A stretch of 64,000 nucleotides of DNA from Bufo bufo (Eukaryota > Chordata > Amphibia > Anura > Bufonidae). Each line of letters begins with the position of its first letter. The first letter of the stretch is position 1. The notes below the pieces were generated by a model. That model saw only the letters and a list, made by a program, of their open reading frames with translations. It searched no databases and had not been told where the DNA came from. Positions 39,564 through 50,999 of this stretch are shown one piece after another. Made by a program: the position numbers and the translations under genes. The stretch lies in contig NC_053392.1 of assembly GCF_905171765.1 (NCBI RefSeq), positions 401,809,399-401,873,398 of the forward strand, in the 5' to 3' direction.

Positions 39564-40640
39564 GTGACCGCTAGAGATGTCGCGAACATAAAATTTTCAG
39601 TTCGCGAACGGCGAATGCGAATTTTCGCAAATGTTCGCTAACGGGCGAACCGGGCGAATCGCCATAGACTTTAATAGGCAGGCAAATTTTTTTGGGAGGT
39701 AAATTCTTTATTTTTTAAGTTTTTCAATAAAGAAATAATCAGTAACAAACAAGTACAGTTCATAAAGTACAAGCAAGGTACACAGTATTGTTGTAGAAAT
39801 TCGAATGGACAAGAAGTATTTCAAAAAATGCAAGCATATAGTGATAAGAATTCCAATCAACTCTGCGATTATCACAAATAATTAGGGATGAGCGAACCCG
39901 AACTGTATAGTTCGGGTTCGTACCGAATTTTGGGGTGTCCGTGACACGGACCCGAACCCAAACATTTTCGTAAAAGTCCATGTTCGGGTTCGGTATTCGA
40001 CGCTTTCTTGGCGGTTTTTGAAAGGCTGAAAAGCAGCCAATCAACAAGCGTCATACTACTTGGCCCAAGAGGCCATCACAGCCATGCCTACTATTGGCAT
40101 GGCTGTGATTGGCCAGTGCAGCATGTGACCCAGCCTCTATTTAAGCTGGAGTCACGTAGCGCCGCACGTCACTCTGCTATGATCAGTGTAGGGAGAGGTT
40201 GCAGCTGCGACGTTAGGGTGAGATTAGGCAGATTAACTCCTCCAAAAGACTTCATTCTGTGATCGATCTGCAGCTGTGGATCATTGAAGTGCTATTATTG
40301 ACTTGCTCACTTTTTTGAGGCTGCCCAAAACGTTTTTAGATCACTTTTTTTCTGGGGTGATCGGCGGCCAGTTTGTGACTTGTGGTGCGCCAGCACAAGC
40401 TATCACCAAGTGTATTTAACCATCGATAGTGTGGTTATTTTGTGCTATATCCTACATCAGCTGCAGGCTGAGCCTGTGTCACCGAAGTGCATTTAACCAT
40501 CAACAGTCTGGTTATTTTTTGGCCATATACTACATCAGCTGCAGGCTGAGCCTGTGTCACCCAAGTGCATTTAACCATCAACAGTGTGGTTATTTTTTGG
40601 CCATATATTACATCAGGGGCAAGTTGAGCCTGTCACCCAG

Positions 40641-42485
40641 CGCCTAAAAAATAGACCTGACATTTCTATTCAACCAAATCTGTACTGTTTTAGCTGGTCA
40701 AGTTATTTGTAGTGACCGTAAAAGCACACTTTTTTTTCTGGGTTGAAAAACTATTCCCAAATTTGCCATTCTCAAAATAACTAGTTTCTGGTATTTGAGG
40801 CCTACTTGAAATCTATCCCAAAAAGGATATCTTACATTGAAGGTGCTGATAGTGTCATTCAGAAAAACCTAAGACACACGCTAGCGTGCAGATAGAAGTC
40901 TGATTCTGTGATTAAACCTATACCTGTCACACAGCGCAAAAAAAAACAGGTCTCACATCTCTATTCAACCAAATCTGCACTGTTCTAGCTGGTCAAGTTA
41001 TTTGTAGTGACCGTAAAAGCACACTTTTTGTTCTGGGTTGAAAAACCATTCCCAAATTTGCCATTCTCAAAATAACTAGTTTCTGGTATTTGAGGCCTAC
41101 TTGAAATCTATCCCAAAAAGAATATCTTACATTAAAGGTACTGATAGTGTCATTCAGAAAAACCTAAGACACACGCTAGCGTGCTGATAGAAGTCTGATT
41201 CTGTGATTAAACCTATACCTGTCACACAGCGCAAAAAAAAAACAGGTCTCACATCTCTATTCAACCAAATCTGCACTGTTTTAGCTGGTCAAGTTATTTG
41301 TAGTGGCCGTAAAAGCACACTTTTTGTTCTGGGTTGAAAAACCATTCCCAAATTTGCCATTCTCAAAATAACTAGTTTCTGGTATTTGAGGCCTACTTGA
41401 AATCTATCCCAAAAAGGATATCTTACATTGAAGGTACTGATAGAGTCATTCAGAAAAACCTAAGACACACGCTACCGTGCAGATAGAAGTCTGATTCTTT
41501 GATTAAACCTATACCTGTCACACAGCGCAAAAAAAAACAGGTCTCACATCTCTATTCAACCAAATCTGCACTGTTTTAGCTGGTCAAGTTATTTGTAGCG
41601 AGCGTAAAAGCCCTTTTTTTTTTTTTTGGGTTGAAAAACTATTCCCAAATTTGCCATTCTTAAAATAACTAGTTTCTGGTATTTGAGGCCTACTTGAAAT
41701 CTATCCCAAAAAGGATATCTTACATTGAAGGTACTGATAGTGTCATTCAGAAAAACCTAAGACACACGCTACCGTGCAGATAGAAGTCTGATTCTGTGAT
41801 TAAACCTATACCTGTCACACAGCTCAAAAAAAAAACAGGTCTCACATCTCTATTCAACCAAATCTGCACTGTTTTAGCTGGTCAAGTTATTTGTAGTGAC
41901 CGTAAAAGCACACTTTTTGTTCTGGGTTGAAAAACCATTCCCAAATTTGCCATTCTCAAAATAACTAGTTTCTGGTATTTGAGGCCTACTTGAAATCTAT
42001 CCCAAAAAGGATATCTTACATTGAAGGTACTGATAGTGTCATTCAGAAAAACCTAAGACACGCTACCGTGCAGATAGAAGTCTGATTCTGTGATTAAACC
42101 TATACCTGTCACACAGCGCAAAAAAAAAACAGGTCTCACATTTTTATTCAACCAAATCTGTACTGTTTTAGCTGGTCAAGTTATTTGTAGTGACCGTAAA
42201 AGCACACTTTTTGTTCTGGGTTGAAAAACCATTCCCAAATTTGCCATTCTCAAAATAACTAGTTTCTGGTATTTGAGGCCTACTTGAAATCTATCCCAAA
42301 AAGGATATCTTACATTGAAGGTACTGATAGTGTCATTCAGAAAAACCTAAGACACACGCTACCGTGCAGATAGTGTCATTCAGAAAAACCTAAGACACAC
42401 GCTACCGTGCAGATAGAAGTCTGATTCTGAGATTAAACCTTAACCTGTCACAAAGTGCAAAAAAAAAACAGGTCTCACATTTCTA
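40641..42485. repeat. ~297-bp tandem repeat, just over six units
   Basis: Units start near 40641, 40937, 41233, 41529, 41826, 42124 and a partial one at 42460. Each has ACAGGTCTCACATCTCTATT, TTTTAGCTGGTCAAGTTATT, AACTAGTTTCTGGTATTTGA and GACACACGCTACCGTGCAG. Units are well over 90% alike, so the array expanded recently. One unit carries a short internal duplication at about 42355-42415. Confidence 0.9.
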
Positions 42486-42782
42486 TTCAATGGTCTGCCG
42501 GGTGTTCACTCCAAGGTCATGGAAGTCACGCCTGCGGCCACCCCGTTCTCCGAGGGATATGTCCTGAAATCCAGCTGAAAGCTGCAGAACATCAGTCGGA
42601 GGTCTCTCCACTACTGGCGGGCCTCTCTGGCGCCCTCTTCCCAGAAGCAAAGGCTCGGCTGGTGGCTGCTGGGGTCTTTCAATGCGTCTAGGTTCTTGAG
42701 CCTCTTGCTCCTGTCCAGGCTGTCCTTGGCTGGGCTGCCCCCTGGCACGTGCTCTTCCGCGGGCTCTGGCTCGTCCACTCAT
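42486..42782 (-). pseudogene. PIWIL1-like: PIWIL1-like N-terminal fragment
   Basis: From ATG at 42782 the minus strand encodes 99 residues: [16 protein letters not shown] (arginine-glycine repeats, the methylarginine sites that bind Tudor proteins in Piwi), a proline- and glutamine-rich stretch, LLGRGRQRG, then [20 protein letters not shown] and [11 protein letters not shown]. The last blocks are the signature just before the N domain of vertebrate PIWIL1, the germline piRNA-guided silencing protein. It stops at 42486 because the sequence joins the 297-bp repeat inside TTGAA. No intron interrupts it. PAZ and Piwi domains are absent. Upstream is an LTR with primer-binding site. An acceptor-like TTTATATCCTCTCAG sits 9 bp before ATG. 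Confidence 0.85.
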
Positions 42783-42920
42783 CTTCTATTCCTGAGAGGA
42801 TATAAACCGCTAATAAGGTCAATCTGCCGCCTAGCAGCTCCACCGTGGCACAATCACCTCAGAACTCGCACACTGGTGACTTTAGGTATCTTCACTGGTC
42901 ACTTTGAGCAGAATGATGAC

Positions 42921-42938
42921 ATCCGAGTCACGGCACCA
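42921..42938 (-). promoter_or_regulatory. Primer-binding site, tRNA-His type
   Basis: The minus strand reads TGGTGCCGTGACTCGGAT, complementary to the 3' end of vertebrate tRNA-His including CCA. It lies two bases after the LTR end, exactly where a retroelement primer site belongs. The leader between it and the PIWI-like ATG is about 138 nt. Confidence 0.8.
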
Positions 42939-42940
42939 AA

Positions 42941-43507
42941 TGTAACCCTCTTTTCCTTGCACCATCTGCGACACCTCCAGCTTTCACACTCACTCGGTCA
43001 CCAGCTCCTCCAGGCATAAACTCTAAGTGGACTCTAAGGGACGACACTCAGGTCTTCTGTGGTTTAAAGCTTTATTGAGGCGGAGTGCACTTGGCTGGAG
43101 CCTGTAATACAACAGGGAAACACTGCCACTATGTGGTATACAGCCAGGTCACCAGCCCACCTATATCATAACAGGCAGTCATTATATTACATTCCCACAT
43201 ACATGTTACAGGATATAACAAAGCATACAGAAAAATGAACAAGAGAAAATCATTTACAAAGATATTGTAGCAGTGTGACCTGGAATACAGCATGTCTTGC
43301 AGCCATTTTAGGAAGAACACATGGCTCTCTAACTGTACATCATCTACTCAGCCTAGCATGTGCTGCAGGGTTTAAAGGCTGCTAAAAAACATACAGTCAC
43401 CTCTTTACATTCTACAGAACTATTATGGGTATATATTATAACTTTTTACAATAGATAAATGAACTTTAGCTTTAGAGAACTTAGACAGCGATCCTACCTC
43501 CTTCACA
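42941..43507 (-). mobile_element. 5' LTR driving the PIWIL1-like fragment
   Basis: On the minus strand the LTR runs from TGTGAAGGAGG (43507) to GGGTTACA (42941). AATAAA at 43076-43071 gives a 130-nt R-U5. A TATA-like TATAATATATACCC is near 43440. The 3' side is fixed by the primer-binding site; the 5' limit is tentative. No second LTR, gag or pol is present: the element is cut off within the PIWI-like frame. Confidence 0.7.
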
Positions 43508-43789
43508 GTAAATGTCTGCACTGAGGAGACCAAACCAAGTAGCAGAATACACAGTGGGCTTTCTGGAAGAGTCCACTGTAAAGACTCTGTCTGTTAAAAC
43601 TTTTCTGTTATCTAATAGCACATTTGAAGAGGTTTATTTAGCATGTCCTGACTCTCTGCTAACAGCTTATGAATATATGGAACTATATTTAACAAGTGAT
43701 CATTGCTGCAGCTCCTGTATATTGGTATGACCCTATTGCAAACCTGCAGACTGGATATTTGGTGAAACTTCATGTGGTTCATATCGACT
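43508..43789. other. Unassigned spacer between LTR and tandem array
   Basis: An open plus-strand frame of 72 codons (MSALRRPNQVAEYTVGFLEE at 43512) has no recognised motif and is probably chance. Nothing else is seen. Confidence 0.4.
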
Positions 43790-44940
43790 GTACTACACCA
43801 CTGACTTGGTGCCTGGGCCTAAATGTGTGACAGTGGCCTGTTCCAGTGGTGGGTGACGTGATGCCTGATTCTCTGCTATGACATGAAGACAGATTCTGTG
43901 CTGACATAAGGCCAGATTCTCTGTTACAGGACCTCTCTCCTCTGTCTGGGTGCCGGGGCCTAAATGTGTGACAGTGGCCTGTTCCAGTGGTGGGTGACGT
44001 GATGCCTGATTCTCTGCTATGACATGAAGACAGATTCTGTGCTGACATAAGGCCAGATTCTCTGGGTGCCGGGGCCTAAATGTACTAACTACAGTTATAT
44101 ATACCTCCCTAACACGTGTTGGAACTTTCTATAATTTTTATTTACAATTGGTCAATAGACCATTATTGTCGCTTGGTTAACACGTGTTACTAAACGTAAA
44201 ACATAACATTTATTAATTATTTTTATAAACATTTAGAACATCTTAGTTTAAAAATGTCAGCTCTGCCTGCCTTATGTATTTAGTAGTCACTCAATGTGTG
44301 ACAGTGGCCTGTTCCAGTGGTGGGTGACGTGATGCCTGATTCTCTGCTATGACATGAAGACAAATTCTGTGCTGACATAAGGCCAGATTCTCTGTTATGC
44401 GACCTCTCTCCTGTGCCTGGGCCTAAATGTGTGACAGTGGCCTGTTCCAGTGGTGGGTGACGTGAAGCCTGATTCTCTGCTATGACATGAAGACTTATTC
44501 TGTGCTGACATGAAGCCAGATTCTCTGTTACGGGACCTCTCTCCTCTGCCTGGGTGCCTGGGCCTAAATGTGTGACAGTGGCCTGTTCCAGTGGTGGGTG
44601 ACGTGATGCCTGATTCTCTGCTATGACATGAAGACAGATTCTGTGCTGACATAAGGCCAGATTCTCTGTTACGGGACCTCTCTCCTCTGCCTGGGCCTAA
44701 ATGTGTGACAGTGGCCTGTTCCAGTGGTGTGTGACGTGACGACTGATTCTGTGCTGACATGAAGCCAGATTCTCTGCTATGGCATGAAGAGACTGATTCT
44801 GTGCTGACATGAAGCCAGATTCTTTGCTATGGCATGAAGAGACTGATTCTCTGCTGACGTGAAGCCTGATTCTCTGCTATGACATGTGAAGACGGATTCT
44901 GTGCTGACGTGAAGCCAGATTCTCTGCTATGGGACCTCTG
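43790..44940. repeat. ~150-bp tandem repeat, partly shortened units
   Basis: Units contain GTGACAGTGGCCTGTTCCAG, GATTCTCTGCTATGACATGA and ACATAAGGCCAGATTCTCTG and recur at about 43820, 43970, 44298, 44430 and 44570, then as shorter GACTGATTCTGTGCTGACAT units to 44940. It is interrupted by a 209-bp insertion at 44084-44292. Confidence 0.85.
44084..44292. mobile_element. Unclassified 209-bp insertion with 5-bp duplication
   Basis: AATGT occurs at 44079-44083 and 44293-44297 where the tandem unit has it once. The insert starts ACTAACTACAG and ends TAGTCACTC, is AT-rich, and has two AACACGTGTT palindromes. No clear inverted ends. Confidence 0.45.
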
Positions 44941-44957
44941 TCCAATTGATATTGGGT

Positions 44958-44988
<31 letters not shown>

Positions 44989-45664
44989 CATTTCCCTATG
45001 CACATTTGTTTGCAGGGGATTTACCTACATGTTGCTGCCTTTTGCAGCCCTCTAGCTCTTTCCTGGGCTGTTTTACAGCCTTTTTAGTGCCCAAAAGTTC
45101 GGGTCCCCATTGACTTCAATGGGGTTCGGGTTCGGGACGAAGTTCGGGTCGGGTTCGGATCCCGAACCCGAACATTTCCGGGAAGTTCGGCCGAACTTCT
45201 CGAACCCGAACATCCAGGTGTTCGCTCAACTCTACAAATAATATGTTATGAATGAATATTAAGTATATGGAGCAAAATCACTGAGAGTAGTGAGGATTGG
45301 TAAGATTATCAGCCTTGGACCTCAAAATTCAGCTGAACTGTCAGACAACTGGATAAGAAAATTGACATAAAACTTAACAGACTGTAGGGTCCGAACTAGA
45401 TTCTTATATCTTGGATGTATAAATATATTGAGTAATCATAGCTATATTCAAGGGTAAGCAACCTAAAATATCTTTGAATAAGATTAGTCAGGATACCTTT
45501 ATCTTGTGCATGGGCGCCAAATGAGACATCACTGGCAGAGGCGTAATCAATCCATTAATGGTTGCTCTAAAGAAGGAGGGGGGGGGGGGTCTGATCCGCT
45601 AGCTGTATATACGAGAGTAAGTGGATAGACACTTGAAAGGGAGAAGGAGAGCTCAGAGCTACCC

Positions 45665-48600
45665 TTAGGCCCTATAAAAGTTCAACCATGGTTGCCAGAC
45701 TTTTAGGAAGGCCTTCCTGTTACCCCTTTCCCAGCTCACCATTTCTTCCATAAGGCATATTTGGTGTGTTTTATCCAGCCATTCTTTAATGGAAGGGGGT
45801 TCTGGGCTTTTCCATTTAGTTGGGATAATGTATTTAGCTGCAGAAATCATATGCGTGGCCAGATTTCTACCAGAAGGTCGGAAATCGTTCCGTAACAACC
45901 ATAGTAGAACCAGTGCAGGAGTCAGTGAGATATGAGAGCTGCAGACTTTATTGATAGTATGTTCTACCTCTGTCCAGAATTTTTAAATATTACTACAGGA
46001 CCACCAGATGTGGGAAATGGAGCCACGCTTTTTCTGACATCTCCAGCACTTATCCGTGGGGGAGAGGTGGGCTCTGTGTAAGAAATCTGGGGTTTTATAC
46101 CATCTTGATAGTATTTTGAAAGAATTTTCCTGGATGCGTATACATCTCGAGAATCCATGTGAGTGTTTTAGTATTACTCTAACTTCTTCCTTTGACAAGG
46201 AAGTCTGCAGTTCTCCCTCCCATGCTTGCAGGTAAGTTGGCATCTCACATGAGGAGTCCAATATCAGTTGAGAATATAGTTTTGAGAGGATTTTAGGGGG
46301 GGAATTTGGTAAAAGGGTATAATTTTCAAGCCAAGTGGGATCATTCTGAGTCTTTACATATAGCTTCTTGTATTTTTTGCAACAAAGTTCGAGATCTAAC
46401 TCCACTAGCACGGATCTTAAGTGACTGGGTATATGGCTTTGGACCAGTTTTAGGAATTCCGGGAGATCTGAGGTGTTAATCAGGTCAGAAATCGAAAGTT
46501 CGGACAGGTAGAACCACGCTCTATGGAAGTCACTTTTGTCTGAATTTAGGAAGTAGGGGAGTACAGACAGTGGGGCAATAGGTGATAATTTGGAAGTAGA
46601 CATCAACAGGGCCTCGGGTTTTTTACAGTACTGAAGCATACAGCGTGTTAGGGCACTGAGTTTTTTTTCCCCCCTTTTGGTGTGTGTGTGAACCCAGAAA
46701 CGGTGACAAGCGTTGTCGCCTAGTAGGGCTTTTTCTAGATCAATATGTAGGGCCTTATTGTGGGGTCTAGCCAAATCAATCCACCTTTCCAGCTGTATAG
46801 CGTGGAGATAAGACTGTAGATCGGGGAGAGACAATCCACCATTATTAATTTTCCTAATTAGTAGAAAGTAAGCTAAGCGCATTTTTTTGTTGGACCATAG
46901 AAAGTTACTAAATAAGATACGTACATCTGATAGGTATCTGTTTGATAGAAGGATGGGTAGGCACCTTAAAATATATAGGAACTGAGGTAAGACATAAGTA
47001 GACAGAAGGTTTTTCTTTCCTAGCCACGAAAGGTAGGGGAGTTTAATCGAAGCTAGAAAGGTTTTAATTTTGCTAAATAAAGGGGTGTAATTACGTAAGT
47101 CTGAATAGGTGTAGGGGGTTTGCTGGGATCATAATTCCCAGATGTTTAATAGCCTCTTTTGGCCATTGGAAGGAAGTGCATGCTCTGATCTCTGAGATAT
47201 GCTTCTCCGAGGCTGTTATATTAAGTATTTCAGATTTGTCATAATTGACTTTGAAATTAGAAATTTCACCAAAGTCTGAAAATATTTTGATCACCTCTGG
47301 GATAGCATCTTTAGGGTTTGTTATAAAGAGAAGCATGTCGTCTGCAAATGCTGCCAGTGAGTGAGTTTTCCCATTCACTTTAAGGCCCATAATAGCCTCA
47401 GAATCTCTTAATTTGCACAGTAATATCTCTAGGGATAGAATGAATAATGCTGGAGAGAGAGGGCAGCCCTGCCTTGTCCCATTGGAGATGGGGAAAGGAG
47501 GTGAGAGAGAGCCATTAATCAAAACTCTAGCCGAGGGACGTGAAGAGAGTGAGAATATGGCTGAGATAAATGAGGGCGGGAAGCCAAAGTGGTGTAGCAC
47601 ACTATCCATGAAAGCCCAGTTAACCCTATCGAATGCTTTTTCAGCATCAGTACCCAAGAGTGTTAAGGGGATTTTATATTTTTTTGCGTAATATATGGCG
47701 TGCAGGACCCGTTGTTTTTGCCTTCTCGACCTTTAACAAAGCCTGCTTGTTCTTCACCAATTAGCTTAGGGAGCAACTTTGCTATCCTATGGCTTAGGAG
47801 CTTGGCCCATAATTTGACAACCACTTTAAGCAGGGAGATTGGTCTATAGCTGCTACGTTTAGTGGGGTCTTTTCCCTCTTTAGGGATAACAGTTATGTGG
47901 GCGATTAGTGATTGTGGTGGGAGGGGGTGTCCCTTTAGAAGGAAATTACACAAATCTGCTAGTTGTGGGGCAAGAATGCTTTTAAATTTTTTATAGTACA
48001 CTATGGGTAGCCCATCCGGGCCTGGGCATTTTCCTGAGGGGATACTCGTCAATACTTCTAGCACTTCCTTTTCTGTAGCTGGGGAAAGCAGTGTGTCTTT
48101 TTCATCTTTTCCCAAGGTCGGGACTTTAAAGGAAACCTGTCACCAGGATTTTGTGCATAGAGCTGGGGACATGGGCTGCTAGATGGCCACTAGCACATCT
48201 GCAATACCCAGTCCCCATAGCTCTGTGTGCTTTTATTGTGTTAAAAAAACGTTTTGATCAATATGCAAATTGCGTATGCGTAGTTCGTTCCCTGTGCTGA
48301 TGCCGACACTGCGCATATGCTAGCTCGCGCATCACGAGATTTCGGCGCTCCAGCTCTGTGACATCAGCCAGCAAGGAGGAGATTCGGAGGACGCGGGGGC
48401 GGTGCTGGGCTCCTTTCCGCTGGACTCATCTCCGGACACAGGACACATATCAGGTTCATTTGCATATTGATCAAAACGGTTTTTTAACACAATAAAAGCG
48501 CAGAGAGCTGTGGGGACTGGGTATTGCAGATGTGCTAGCGGCCATCTAGCAGCCCATGTCCCCAGCTCTATGCACAAAATCCTGGTGACAGGTTCCCTTT

Positions 48601-49890
48601 AACTGTTTCCAGAAAGTTGTTAATTTTGGCGATGGTTTGGCGTGGGTCATTAGGTGTCAAATTATAGAGAGAAGAGTAAAAACTGGCGAATTCTTCTACT
48701 ATTAGCAGGAGTATTGGTGAGTTGAAGACCCTTATCTGACTTGATGTTGGAGATAAAAGCTTTCTCTCTTCGTCCTTTAATCATCTGGGAGAGAAGCTTA
48801 GAGCCCCTATCTCCATGGATATAAAATTTGTATTTAGCTGATCTAAGGGCTTTAGCCGATTTAATGTTTAATAGGTCCTTCAACTGACTTCTTAGCTTAA
48901 GAATATCATTGTAGTTAGTATCTGAGGGATTGCTTTTATTGATGTTTTCCAGGGCAGAGATTTGGGCTAAAATAGAATCTTTCATAGCTGATCTTTGCTT
49001 GCGCACCCAGGATCCAAGAGAAATAAGCTCTTCTCTAATAAACGCCTTATGGGCCTCCCATATCATGGTCTTATCTATAGAGGGGGTATTGTTTAGTTCA
49101 AAAAAGGTTTTAAGTTTCTCTTCTAATTTACCTCTATCTTTTTCATTTTCTAAAAGGGTTTCATTGAGTCTCCACGACCATTCCCTAGGGGGAAGACCTT
49201 TTAGCCGGATCACCAGAGAGACATGTGCATGATCAGAGACTGTGATCTGTCCGATAGTGGAAGATTCAAGTCTCTCCAATACATGGTTGGATATGAACAA
49301 GTAGTCTAGACACTGGTATGATCTGTGGACAGCTGAGAAAAAAGTATAGTCCCTGTCTCTAGGGTGAGCCAACCTCCAGGCATCCGAAATTTGGTGAGTA
49401 GACAATGCCTTCCTCAGTTTACGAAGTTGTGCAGCGGAATATTTGGGGACACTGGAAGTGGAATCCATAGGGTGGTCGAGTACTAAATTTAAATCCCCTC
49501 CCAGGATCAAAGTTCCCTCTCTAAAATCTTGCAGGGAACCTAGCATTTTAATTAGCCAAGGTATTTGATTGGTGTTAGGGGCATAAACATTAACTAAGGT
49601 CAATTTATGACCAAAAAGCGTACCTTTTAGGAACAAGTGTCTGCTCTTAGGGTCTATGTACTGCGCTTGGGTTTGAAAAGGGATGTTGGCACCTATTCCA
49701 ATGGAGACGCCTCTAGAGGCCGAAGAGTGAGTGCTGTGAAACCATTTTGAATAGTGTCTGGAAGTGAGAACCGGTATATGGTTATGTCTAAAGTGTGTCT
49801 CTTGCAAGAACAGTAGGTCTGCCCCTTCTCTCCTAAGCATTTGGAAGACCTGACTTCTCTTTTGGGGAATATTAAGCCCATTTACATTGT
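45665..49890 (-). pseudogene. L1 ORF2: AP endonuclease and reverse transcriptase
   Basis: From about 49890 the minus strand reads NVNGLNIPQKRSQVFQMLRR and the APE endonuclease motifs LFLQETHFR, LTLVNVYAPN, LILGGDLNLVLD, YQCLDYLFIS and SDHAHVSL. After a TTAA MITE at 48130-48598, the RT follows: GKCPGPDGLPIVYYKKF, YRPISLLKVVVKLWAKLL, a frameshift near 47660-47730, DAEKAFDRVNWAFMD, NGTRQGCPLSPALF and FADDMLLF, then the C-terminal segment with the zinc-knuckle-like CWRCQKKRGSISHIWWSC. A further stop near 45983 precedes the last piece. The frame resumes across the MITE if one TTAA is kept. Confidence 0.88.
48130..48598. mobile_element. Palindromic TTAA MITE inside L1 ORF2
   Basis: TTAA at 48126-48129 and 48599-48602; ends AGGAAACCTGTCACC and GGTGACAGGTTCCCT. 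The two ~150-bp arms are complementary around a CpG-rich centre near 48370. The L1 frame reads through in register when the element and one TTAA are removed. Confidence 0.9.
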
Positions 49891-50630
49891 GTTATTACCT
49901 TCAGAGGATCCATAGGGAATGGGTGGTTGCAGATCAATGGAGGAAGATACATCCCAATGAAATAAATGTTTCTTGACACCGAACCCGTCTTGAGAAACTA
50001 TATACAGAACAATAAGTACAGAATCGAGCATGTTAATACTCAAATAAATCATAACAGAGTAGTAACCTCCTGCAAGGGGGGAAATACAGAGAGGTAAAGG
50101 AAGAGAACTTCCTAAGGTAGGGAGGTGGATAAATTAAATTATAAAGTGGAGAAAGAAAGTATAAGGGTTGGAGTGAGAGAGGAGTACTGTGAGATACACA
50201 AAGCCTGAGTGAGCCCCTCAGCACCTGCTTTTTAAGACAATCCGGGAGGAGAGTGGGGAAGAAAACAAATAGCACAGGCTTACATACCAAGGGTTATTCC
50301 TCCCTCTCCTGCCAGCGTCAAAGCTGTGGATTCCCACTCAATTGATAGCTGAGATGTTCTATTGATTTCATGGGCATTCCAACCAGTACAGTGAGATGAG
50401 GAGAAAACCAGAGGGACAGCCGTTAAATTAAATTAAATTAAAATAAAGTAAGGGAGACCAAGTACTTAATAACTTATACACTCCCTTAACTAAGGGAGAA
50501 AATAAAAAGACTCAGCACTCCACCATCACCCCCTTGTATAGAGCAAGTCAAATCCTTAAATTAAAAGATAAAAGATAAATAAGATCTTGTAGGGACAGAT
50601 AACACTTAGCATTAGAGTGTTATACATTAA

Positions 50631-50764
50631 AGGGCTTCTGTCACCCCACTAAACATTATTATATTTTTTTGGTTACTTATAATGCCTATAATGCGATTTA
50701 TGCATACATACTGTAATTAATCATTTTCGTTCAGCAGATTCTGTTAAAAACTTACTTTTAAAAT
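50631..50764. mobile_element. TTAA MITE left-end fragment
   Basis: TTAA (50627-50630) then AGGGCTTCTGTCACCCC, the same subfamily as 63508 (both have an AAAAAC(T/G)TACTTTTA block about 120 bp in). The right arm is missing; sequence changes into hAT transposase-like DNA at about 50765. Confidence 0.6.
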
Positions 50765-50985
50765 ATGCAAGGTTGGATACCAAGCTAGCCATGTCCCGTT
50801 CCTTGTCCTCACTGACGTCATTGAAGGTCTCTTCCTCCACCCAGCCACGTACAACACCAAGGGTCCCCGAAAGGTGACAACAAGCCCCCTGGGATGCTTG
50901 CTGTGGTTGGTCTTCCACCTTCTCAAAGCCACCTTCCTCCTCTGACTCCTCTTCTTCAGACTCCTCTCTCTGCATTGCCTCTCTC
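50765..50985 (-). pseudogene. Stray hAT transposase fragment duplicating part of hAT-3
   Basis: Matches 53060-53255 with interspersed substitutions: CATGTCCCGTTCC, CAGCCACGTACAACACCA, GTGGTTGGTCTTCC and CCTCCTCTGACTCCTCTTC are shared. It corresponds to the acidic, glutamate-rich linker region of the transposase. It is joined on the left to a MITE fragment and on the right to the U2-like array, so it arose by recombination or came from a related hAT copy. Confidence 0.7.
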
Positions 50986-50999
50986 TGCGTTATTATAAA

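Larger units (their letters stand above)
39883..45234. mobile_element. hAT-2: 5.35-kb non-autonomous hAT with perfect 8-bp TSD
   Basis: Left end TAGGGATGAGCGAACCCGAA, right end GTTCGCTCAACTCTA, and an exact duplication CAAATAAT at 39875-39882 and 45235-45242. Subterminal sequence is rich in GTTCGGGTTCGG and complements. No transposase. The interior is a promoter-like CpG segment (about 40080-40260), a ~297-bp tandem array, the LTR/PIWI segment and a ~150-bp tandem array. Confidence 0.93.
39690..50626 (-). mobile_element. L1-type LINE, 5' truncated, inserted in hAT-3
   Basis: The 3' end is near 39690 (complement contains AATAAAGAATTTACCTCC). The 3' UTR runs to 45664 but is split by hAT-2; ORF2 lies at 45665-49890. 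The region 49891-50626 upstream of ORF2 has no recognisable ORF1 and is probably inter-ORF or ORF1-end sequence. Target duplication was not identified; the 5' limit is set by the TTAA at 50627. Confidence 0.75.

Noticed and set aside
42486..42782. Reading the PIWIL1-like segment as the functional host gene
   Set aside because: Only the first ~99 codons are present; PAZ and Piwi domains are absent and the flanks are transposon repeats.
43512..43730. 72-codon frame beside the LTR
   Set aside because: No similarity to known domains, no supporting context; probably chance.
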